From: Clostridia bacterium
GTDB lineage: Bacteria; Bacillota; Clostridia; Oscillospirales; CAG-272
Reading direction: 5' to 3'
Assembly (NCBI GenBank): GCA_017522125.1
Contig: JAFXAC010000006.1
Location: 1 to 32,822, forward strand
Length of the DNA: 32,822 nt
The notes beneath the pieces are model-generated. The model saw nothing but the letters and a program-made list of their open reading frames with translations. It made no database searches and was not told the DNA's origin. Shown in pieces: positions 14,398-23,600 of the stretch (its first letter is position 1; every line of letters starts with the position of its first letter). The translations under genes were made by a program, and so were the position numbers.

Positions 14398-16470
14398 ATG
14401 GCTGTAAAACAATCGCTCACCGTGAGCGAGCTAAGCTTTGACGGGGTCACCAACACCTCGCGCGTGAGGATATTGTGGAAGTCGACACAGACGGGCGAGA
14501 GCCGAAACGAATACACGCGGACGGCGTATTACTACGTGAGCGTAAACGGCGCGGAGCCCGTCAGATACTCCGTCAGCTATAAGCTGCCGAGAAACACGGT
14601 AAGAACCGTTGCCGACGTTACGCTTACCGTGCCGCATAATGCGGACGGGACGGGAACTGTGAAGGTTACAACGTGGATGAATACCCAGATAAGCGCGGGG
14701 GTGGTAGAGCTTGAGCAGACGCTTGAGCTGACTCCGCTGTCGCTTGCGTCGGATATAAGCTTCGCAAGCAACGTAATGCTCGGCGAGGAAGGGCTGCTTT
14801 TGAAGTGGACGCCGCTTTCCGCATCAATGACTTACCGCGTGGAAATGACGCTTGGCGAGTGGTCGCAGACCTCTGACGTTATAGCACCGCAATCGGCGGC
14901 AGAGTATTCGTGGAGCTCCCCTTCGCTCGACGTATCGCTTGCAAGATATATAACCGCGAGCACCGAGGGAAGCCTGCTTGTTAAGCTTTACTCATATTCG
15001 GACGCGGCGGGGGAGGCCTTGGTCGGTGAGAGCAGTACGACGGTTACGGCGACCGTGCCTGACACGATAGACACACTCCCCGCACTTAGCGTAACGCTGT
15101 CGCCTCAAAGCTCGCTGCCCGAGGCTCTTGCGGCAAGGTACGTGCAAGGGCTCAGCTCCGTGCGTGCGATATGCACAGCAGAGGGCAAATACGGCGCGAG
15201 TATCGTAAAATACACGCTGAACGTGGACGGAGTATCCTATACCTCGGAAGAGGGCGAGCTGGTATCGGACGTTATCAAAAATCGAGGATGGATGTACGTC
15301 GAGTGCGCCGCAGTGGATTCACGAGGACGCACAATGGCGCGTGTGCAACGGATATCGGTGCTTGGATATACCAGACCGCGAGTAGTGCCCGTCGGAGGCG
15401 AGAGCGAGATCGTGTGCGCGCGGTGCGACGAGGAGGGGGCGCTTTCTCCCTCCGGTACGTATCTTATGATACGCGCCGCGCGAGAATACAACGTGATGAG
15501 GGAAGGCGTTCTTCAGCGCAATTACTGCACCCTTCGCTATCGGTATCGTCCCGAAGGGGAGGAAAGCTTTTCTGCGTGGCACACCTTGCTTGCCCCCGAC
15601 GTGCTTGACACGAATGCTTACGTATCCCCACCGATGTCGGGCATCGTATCATCCGTAGCTACTGCGTACGTCGTTCAGATCGGCGTCGTTGACAGCGTTG
15701 GCGAGAGTGCCGCGACCGCGGTGGAATTTATTATTCCGACGGACGAGGTAGCCATAGACGTCCCGAAGAAGTACAAGGGCAGGCGAATAGGCATCGGAGG
15801 ATATGCGAAGGATACGGACGAGCCCGGAATAGATATGGGTGCGCCCGTTTACGGAGGCGCGCTTGACTCCCTGAAGGCGGGGGAGGAGATCGAGGCGGGC
15901 GCGGATATTGACGAATATATCACGCCCGGCGTGTGGAGCTCTCCGAGCGCTGAGGTCAGCGCGGGGCTTTTGCATTCTCCAACGGATAAAAGCGGATTCA
16001 GGCTTGAGGTAAGGGAGATGGGGACGGCTTCGGCAATAAGGCAGACGGCGTTTTACTCCTCCGCTATAGCGGTGCGAAGCTTGCTTTCGGGTGCGTGGAG
16101 CGAGTGGCAATACTTTTTGTCTGTAAGCACAAGCGAGTGGGATGCTATTGAAAAAAGCGGCACAGACGAAGTATGGCACTATGAAAAGATGCTCAGCGGC
16201 AGAGTGAAGCTGTGGGGCAATATCTCTGCGACGCACGTATCCGATTCCACTGTTGAAGGAAGCGCGACCTATCCCGTGGCGCTCGGTGCGGTGCATTCGT
16301 GTGTTTACAGCATTATGTCCTGCACCGATGACGTGAGAGACATAAAGCCCACGGTCGCGCTTGAAGGCGGTGCGCTGAGGGTGAGCTTTATTGATTCGAC
16401 TCAGCCTTTTGACGCGGAGAGCGCCGCGCAGGTGTCTGTCTTTGTGATAGGCACGGCAAATACTGTATAA
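14398..16470 (+). CDS. DUF859-like tail protein with pyocin-knob domain
   Basis: The 690-residue product is almost entirely beta. Residues 1-490 consist of Ig-like repeats resembling DUF859 tail proteins of Firmicutes siphophages (SYKLPRNTVRTVADVTLTVPHNADGTGTV near 60-90, CAAVDSRGRTMARVQRISVLGYTRP near 300-325). Residues ~503-572 match the pyocin knob: DIDEYITPGVW...HSPTDKSGFRLEVREMG... SGAWSEWQYF. The last 100 residues are a small beta domain. Such proteins are adhesins or baseplate parts that contact surface sugars. AGGAGGC at 14387-14393 gives the start. The DUF859 link is moderate; the knob is clear. Confidence 0.75.
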   Translation: MAVKQSLTVSELSFDGVTNTSRVRILWKSTQTGESRNEYTRTAYYYVSVNGAEPVRYSVSYKLPRNTVRTVADVTLTVPHNADGTGTVKVTTWMNTQISAGVVELEQTLELTPLSLASDISFASNVMLGEEGLLLKWTPLSASMTYRVEMTLGEWSQTSDVIAPQSAAEYSWSSPSLDVSLARYITASTEGSLLVKLYSYSDAAGEALVGESSTTVTATVPDTIDTLPALSVTLSPQSSLPEALAARYVQGLSSVRAICTAEGKYGASIVKYTLNVDGVSYTSEEGELVSDVIKNRGWMYVECAAVDSRGRTMARVQRISVLGYTRPRVVPVGGESEIVCARCDEEGALSPSGTYLMIRAAREYNVMREGVLQRNYCTLRYRYRPEGEESFSAWHTLLAPDVLDTNAYVSPPMSGIVSSVATAYVVQIGVVDSVGESAATAVEFIIPTDEVAIDVPKKYKGRRIGIGGYAKDTDEPGIDMGAPVYGGALDSLKAGEEIEAGADIDEYITPGVWSSPSAEVSAGLLHSPTDKSGFRLEVREMGTASAIRQTAFYSSAIAVRSLLSGAWSEWQYFLSVSTSEWDAIEKSGTDEVWHYEKMLSGRVKLWGNISATHVSDSTVEGSATYPVALGAVHSCVYSIMSCTDDVRDIKPTVALEGGALRVSFIDSTQPFDAESAAQVSVFVIGTANTV

Positions 16471-16485
16471 ATTGGGAGGTACGAT

Positions 16486-17643
16486 ATGTCCACAAATATA
16501 AGAAACGTTATAAAAAACGCAACCGATAAGCTCCGCGACAACGTGGAGCAGTTTTCTGACTGGTGGGAGAATGCGACGAATATGCAGTCTTCATCGGCGG
16601 GAGCGTCAAAAAGCAATGCATCCTCGCCGTCCTCGGGAACGTCGAAAAACACTTCGTCCTCGTCCTCGTCATCGTCGGGGGCATCGAAGAACACGGCGCC
16701 GTCTGATTTATCCTTTAAGCCTCCCGCGGCCACCGTTGCACCTAAAGGGGATTACAAGCCGAGCGGCACGGTAAATCAGGCGCTTTCCGCGCTTGAGGCG
16801 CAGCTTGCGGCAAAGCCCGCGGAGTATCGCGGCGAGTGGGAAAACAAGCTAAAGGAGCAGATGGATAGGATACTGAACAGAGAGGAATTTTCATACGATC
16901 TCAACAGCGATCCCTTCTATCAGCAGTACGCAGATCTTTTTGCCAGACAGGGCGAGATGGCGATGCTCGACACTATGGGGCGCGCGCAGGGCGCGACGGG
17001 CGGATACGGCAGCTCCTACGCGCAGAGCGTCGGTCAGCAGGCGTATCAGGAGCACCTGAAGGGGCTTACGGACATCGCTCCCGAGCTGTATTCCCAAGCG
17101 TATGACAGATACGCAAGAGAGGGCGACAGACTCTACGATGAGTACGCGCTTATGAAGCAGGAGGACAGTGAGGACTACGCGCGATATCAGGACGGAGTGG
17201 CAAGGTATTATGACGACCTTGACCGCGCGTACGACCGTTATGATTCCGAGCGCAGCTTTGATTACTCAAAATATGCGGATCAGCGCGATTTTGACTACGC
17301 AAAGGCTGTTGACGAGCGCGATTATAATTACAACAAGGCGCTTGCTGAGTATAACAAGGCACTTGATGAGCGTAATTATAAGTATCAGCTGGAGAGCGAC
17401 AAGCTTGCGGATGAACGCTATGAGAAGGAATATGCCGCCGCGACCGCGCCCACGGGAACGTCCGTGCCCAGCGCATATAAAAATATGTCGATGGCGGAAA
17501 TAAACAGCCTCTTGGCTGATGCTAACGCATCGGGCGACGACAAGCTGGTGCAGGCTATCATTGACGACTTGGAGAAGGCGGGTGTTATTACCGGCGTAAT
17601 TGCCGATACGTTGTATACCAAATACATGGTAGGAGGTAAATAA
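16486..17643 (+). CDS. Ser/Tyr-rich structural protein, probable ejection protein
   Basis: The 385-residue product has a Ser-rich linker at ~35-72, a middle part (EEFSYDLNSDPFYQQYADLF...MLDTMGRAQGATGGYGSSYAQSVGQQAYQEHLKGL, ~130-190) and a Tyr/Asp repeat-rich coiled region at ~200-320 (units such as RDFDYAKAVDERDYNYNKALAEY). I recognise the middle part as a widespread Clostridia phage structural protein, always near a giant virion gene. No enzyme motif is present. An internal or ejected protein is the likely role because of this position; that is inference. GGGAGGT at 16473-16479 precedes the start. Confidence 0.65.
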   Translation: MSTNIRNVIKNATDKLRDNVEQFSDWWENATNMQSSSAGASKSNASSPSSGTSKNTSSSSSSSSGASKNTAPSDLSFKPPAATVAPKGDYKPSGTVNQALSALEAQLAAKPAEYRGEWENKLKEQMDRILNREEFSYDLNSDPFYQQYADLFARQGEMAMLDTMGRAQGATGGYGSSYAQSVGQQAYQEHLKGLTDIAPELYSQAYDRYAREGDRLYDEYALMKQEDSEDYARYQDGVARYYDDLDRAYDRYDSERSFDYSKYADQRDFDYAKAVDERDYNYNKALAEYNKALDERNYKYQLESDKLADERYEKEYAAATAPTGTSVPSAYKNMSMAEINSLLADANASGDDKLVQAIIDDLEKAGVITGVIADTLYTKYMVGGK

Positions 17644-17645
17644 GG

Positions 17646-20600
17646 ATGGGTGTCCGCGATAGATACCTCGAAAGGCAGAAAAAGCAAGAGGAAGAGAAAA
17701 AGTCGTATAGCGTTGTGTTAGACCGAGCCGAGAGCTTGCGCCCTGATCCGCTTGCCTCGACGCGACTTGAACTCAACCGCAAGGGCGCGGAGCTCGGTAT
17801 TCCGAGCTCTCAGCGCGTGAGCGTTGAGAAAAAGGACGGTGCCGACGCTACTATGTCGCGAGTGCGCGCGCGCTATCTTATGCGCCAGGGGAAGGGCGTT
17901 TCCGACGAGGTATCGGAGCGTCTTAAGGCGTGGACCGATAACACGAACGCATACCGCAAGGCGTACAACGACAGAGTCAAAGGCAAGACGGGAACGTACT
18001 CGGATGCCTACGACGGCACAACGCAGGAGTGGCTCTCCGACCTTTCCGCCCGCCGTGAGGCGCTTGACACCGAGGCGAAGGCTATAATGGAGCTGATCGC
18101 TCCGTACAAGGATATGTTCGGCCCCGATGCCTACAAGGCGATGGAAAACTCCTTTGTCGATAGCTACAAGGTCAACAAGGAGATCGGCTCTGCCGCCGAT
18201 AATTACAACAAATACTGGTCGCAGTGGGCAGATGAGGCGCAGTACGAGGAGTGGGCAAACTCGCAAAGAGAGAGGGCGGAATATCTTTCCGCCGACCTTG
18301 AAGCATTGCGAAGGGAGATAGAGGGGCTTGAGAAGCAAATAACACTTTCCCCGAAGGAGGAGCTGAAGGCTCAACTTGAGGAGAAACGCAAGTATTACGC
18401 CAAAGCAAGCCATCTTCAAACGGTAGCAAGGCTTGAGGACGAGGCAACGTCTGCCGCGGACTTTGAACACTACGCGGCGATGGGCGAGGCTATTGATAAT
18501 AGCGCGGGCGGGAAAGGGACTATAACGAGAGTCGCGAATCCCGTTACGTATGCAAGAGATCATGCGGAAGATGTGGCGTCAGCGGAGGCTCAAGGTTATG
18601 CGTGGGGTTCGAGTTCTCTTTATTCTCAAATGACAAAAGAAGAGGTCAAAATATATAATTATTATCATGCGAAATACGGCGAACAAAGAGGAATGCTATA
18701 TATTAGCGCTATAGAGGACGAGCTCGTCGAAAGACAAAAGGCGGAAACATTGGTGGCACGCGCAGAGTGGGGACAGCAACACCCTATAGCAACACTTGTT
18801 ATGTCGCCTGTAATGTCGCTCGTTGCCGCGGGTGAAACTGTTGTGGACGGTGCCGCGTACCTCGTAGGCGCTGACGATGAGCTTGACGATAACTGGGCGG
18901 CAAGGGTGAATGCCGCCATGCGCCAGGGCGGAGCGTCGGGATTTGCTTACTCCGATCCCGAAGGCATTTCGGGCGGTGTTGGCGTGCGAAAGCCCATTCT
19001 TGAGATAGGTGGGTGGAATGCGGGCGAGTTCCTCTATAATACCGCCGCCTCGATGGGTGAATCCCTTGCTATAGGCTCGATCCCGTATGCAGGTCCTGCG
19101 CTCCTCGGTATGAGTGCCGCGGCAAGCGGTGTGAACGATGCGCTTGACAGAGGAATGAGCGACGGTCAGGCGTTTATGACGGGCGTCATGAGCGGCGTTT
19201 TTGAGGGGCTCTTTGAAAAGTTATCAATAGGGCGGTTCAATGCGCTCAAGGAGGTCCCCCCCGCGACGATAAAGGATATTGCGAAGAACGTCGTGAACTC
19301 TATGGGGGTGAATTTCGCCGAAGAATTTACTACCGAGCTTGCCAACATCGTTTACGACACGATAATGAACGGTGAGTTTGCTCACTATACGCGGGAGGAT
19401 CTTGCAAGCGGAAAGTGGAAGGACGCGGTGCTTCAAATGGTTGAGGCGGGTGCGTCGGGTGCGCTGATGGGCGCGGGCTTTGGCGGCATTGCAAGCGCAT
19501 CGGGATACAGCAGCGCAAAGAATACGGGTGCGACGCTCATCGAAAAATACGGATACACACCGAAGGACGTGGTCGCCGAGGCTCTTGCGATAGACTCGAA
19601 GGATCCTCTTGCGACGAGGCTGAAAATAAAGCTCGATTCGGGTGGAAAGGTCAGCTACGCGGAGCTTGGCGAGCTGGTAAGGCGAATAGAGGTGCATAAA
19701 GCCGAAAGCGGTGATGCGTACGGCAAAAGCACCGTCGGCAATACCGCCGCCGAGCGCACGGGCGTGGGCAAGCTTTCGCGCGTTGGCGGAGAGGGCGCTG
19801 TCGCAGACGTTGCGGAACGCTCCGTCGGTGAGGGGTCGGCAGAGGGCGCACTTGATGCGGCAGAATACCGCAGTATGCTTGACGCTGTGCGCAGACCTGC
19901 GGGAACGGCGGACACCTTCGCGGCAAATGCGAGAGTTTCTCCCGAAAGCGTTGCCGCCGCAAAGGCTCAGGCGGAGCAGACGGTGTCGGCACAAAAGACG
20001 CAGGATACGCAGAGCGCGGCGGCGCAAAAGGCGCAGGGGGTCAAGTCCCCCGTAACCGCTGACGCCGCCGACGGTGCTACGGTAAAAGACGTGAAAACTG
20101 CCTCGATCGAGAACAGTCATTTGCAAAAAGCCGCCGAGGATGCGGAGTATGCGGACGAGGGCGGTGGCGCGCTCACGCTAAAGTCGGCTTCGAGGAGATA
20201 CGGCGCGCAGGCGGGAGCCATGATCCACACCTATATAGAGGGGCAGGACGTGGAGAGCTATGCGGGCGCTTACGGTCTTGCCTACGATATGGGGCGCAGC
20301 GGCGTGTCGCTTGATTACACTATGTCGAGCGAGGGAACGTCGTACCTTACGGAGAATCAGCGCACGCTCGCCTGGGAGGCGGGGCGCGCCGCCGCAGACG
20401 AAGCGGCACAGAGGCGCGACGGCGAGATAAAACGGAGCACGAGCGACAAGAAGGGGCGCAGAAGGGGCACGGTCAGAAGCGAGGGCGTTTCCCTTGCCGA
20501 GCTGAAAAAGACCTTCAACGACCGTCAGGGCGTTGCCTACAAGACGCTGTCCGTGCTTGCCGAGGCGACGGGAGTCGATATCGTGCTTTACAAGTCCGAT

Positions 20601-23600
20601 ACCGACGCAAGGGGCGATTTCCAAGGCGCACAGGGTAAGTTCAAGTGGGGCGAGGACGCTATCTATATCGACGTGAATGCGGGACTTTCCAACGTCAAGG
20701 ACGTGGAGGATCTTGCAAAATACTCGATGCTGCGCACTTTTTCACACGAATTTACGCATTTTATTGAAAAGTGGAATCCGATTTGGTATAATGAATTCAG
20801 ACGAGTTGTGTTTGATACCCTTGCCGAGCGCGGCGAGGACGTTGATTCCCTTATAGCCGAGAAGCAGAGCGAGCGCGGCGGTATGGATTACGAGAAGGCA
20901 AGCCGTGAGGTGGTAGCCGAGGCTATGACGGACGTGCTTCCCGATGCGAATTTCGTAACGGAGCTTGCAAATAACCATAAGGGTATTTTCAACAAGATGC
21001 TTGAGCGCTTAAAGCAGTTCCTTGCCGACGTAAAGGCGTATTTTGCCACGCTTGTCCGCAATCCCTCGCGCGAGGCGAATGCGCTAAAGGAGAACGTCGA
21101 CGGCGTGGAGCGCTATCTTGAGAGCATAGTAACGCTCTTTGACAGAGTCGCGCTCGAGGCCGTGGAGAATTATCGGTCGTCAACTGCCACAAAAGATGAG
21201 TTTAATAATTATGCTGACGGAGGTGCTTATTATGCAGAACAGCGAAAACAAACCGAACGCCCCGAGACCCTTCACCCCGGAAGAGAAACAAGCGCTGAAA
21301 AAGCACTTGGAGGAACACGAGAATCGAATGAAAACGGACCACGAGTACAGGAAGCGGGTAGAGGATCACGAGAAGAAACACAGAAAGTTCACCATACTCA
21401 TCGGGGAGAACGACGAGCTTTAGTCGATTCAACCGGGGTAAAAGATAAAAATAATCATATTATCCCTTCGCAAGGCGATAAGACTTATATTGCCAAAAAG
21501 ACCTTGGAAGAAGAATATGGGATAGAATGTCATGTGGTGAAGAAGGAGGCGTGGAGGCGGGATGCACCGGCTGCAATCTATGAGGGGGAAGTTTATGTTT
21601 CCGAGAGCATAGATGAAGACACGCTGCTTACGCTTGTACCGCACGAAGCAACACACGCGATGAAGCAACTGGGATTCCGACCGTATATAGACTTTATCAT
21701 TAACACGCCGGATAATCTTAATTTGGATGGGGTCGATGCGAAGATCCTTTTGCAAGATGTTGCCAAGCATAAGAAGCTCGATTTGCTGGATATTGACGAA
21801 AAGCAGTATTTAGACCTTTATGACGAACTCAATTGCTTTGTGTATGGAGTATTCAAAGCCGGATTCATCGATGATGCCGACTATGATTACGGTTGGATTC
21901 CTGATGCGTTTAACGATTTCAAAGCATACATACACAACCTTTCTGATCTACATGAGCAGTTTAAAAAAGTAAATGCTAAGAAAACGGTGCAAAGCAGTTC
22001 TTCTCATGAGCAGGCACCGTCGGAAACGCGTGTAGACTCCGAGTCCGAGCAGGATCAAGAGCGAAAGCAGGCGATAAGCGACAGAGAACTGCTATCAAGC
22101 TCCGCATCGGAGCTGCTTAGCTCGAAGGGCGGTCTGACGGATGCGGAGAGGGACGCGCTTGATATCTTCAACAAGCGCCTTGGCACGCTTGAGGCGCTCG
22201 AAAAACAGCGAGCCGAGCAGAGTGCGATATGGCATAAAAACCAGTTCGGAGTCGGGGGCGACCGTCTTGCCGCGTCCAAGGCAAGGGCGCGCATGGATAC
22301 GCTCGGAGAACAGGTGAAAAAAGCCGAGGAGGCGCTTCTCTCGATAGAGAACAAGGCGGTGCTGGGGCAGGTGCTGAGGCAGGCGCGCAAGCTTGCCGAG
22401 GACAAAGCGCGGCAACACGCTATGGAGATAACCAAGCGCCGCGACGATAAGCTGAAAAATTCTGCCGAGATAAGAAAATACCGCGAGAGAGTAAAGCGCG
22501 ACGTCGGGGAACTGTCAAAATGGCTTATAAAGCCCGATAACAAGAACGTCGTAAAGCATATACCCGAGCCCCTGAAGAACAGCGTGCGCGATTTCCTTGC
22601 ATCCATAGACTTCACGAGCGCCCGCAGCCTCAGAGGCGGAGCGGCTACGGAGGCGGACGTCGCGTTTATAAAGCGCCTTAAAGCGCTCGAGCGCGTTACC
22701 GGTTCTACCAACGGAGTTGACGAGCTGTACGATGGATATGCGGATCTTCCCGCAAGCTTTGCTGACAATCTTAAGAAGATTACTGACGCGGCAAATGAGC
22801 TTATGAGGGAAAAGCCCGGAGAGTGCGTTATCAACAATATGTCAAGCGAGGAGCTTAAGGCGCTGTCCGCGGTAACTGCAAACCTCAAAGCGTTTATTAC
22901 CGCCTACAACACCTTCCACTACGCAGGCGTGTTCAAAATGATCTCTCAGGCGGCGGACAACACGATAGCGGATCTTTCCCGCATGCGCGACGACGGAGGA
23001 AAAACGGGGGACGGCTCCGACTTCCTGCATTGGAAGCAGATGCGCCCCGCGTACGTCTTTGAGCGCTTCGGCAATGGCGGCAGGGCTGTGTTCGACGGCT
23101 TGAAGCGCGGACAGGATCAGCTTGCTTTCAATTCGGATAAGATACTTAAATTTGCCGAGGAGACCTACACCGCCAAAGAGGTGAAGGAGTGGGCAAACGA
23201 GATAAAGACGATAGAGCTGACGGGCGGCAGAACGGTAAAAATGCCCGTTACTATGGCGATGTCGTTCTACGAGCTTGCCAAGCGTCCCCAGGCACTCGGA
23301 CACATTCTCGGTGAGGGCGTGCGCCCCGCGGTGTTCAGCGTCGGCAGAGAAAAGCACTCTCAGGAGATACAAAGGTACAACGAGCTTGACGTTGCCGCCG
23401 TTATCAACTCTCTGAGTGATCGTCAGAAGGAGGTAGCCGACAAGCAGCAGAGCTTTATGCAGGAGGTCGGCGGCGAGTGGGGAAATTACGTCAGCGTCAG
23501 ACGCTTCGGCGAAAAGCAGTTTGGCGATCCGCACTACTTCCCGATGAACAGCGACGGTACTGCCTTCAAGGTTACGGCTGACGAGAAGATGCCCAATGCA

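Noticed and set aside
15171..15608. 145-residue alternative frame in the tail protein gene
   Set aside because: Arg/Ser-rich shadow without ribosome site, unlike the nested frame at 21232.
21139..21231. Upstream extension of the nested small gene
   Set aside because: The additional 31 codons overlap a conserved-looking part of the giant protein and lack a ribosome site; the ATG at 21232 has an ideal one.
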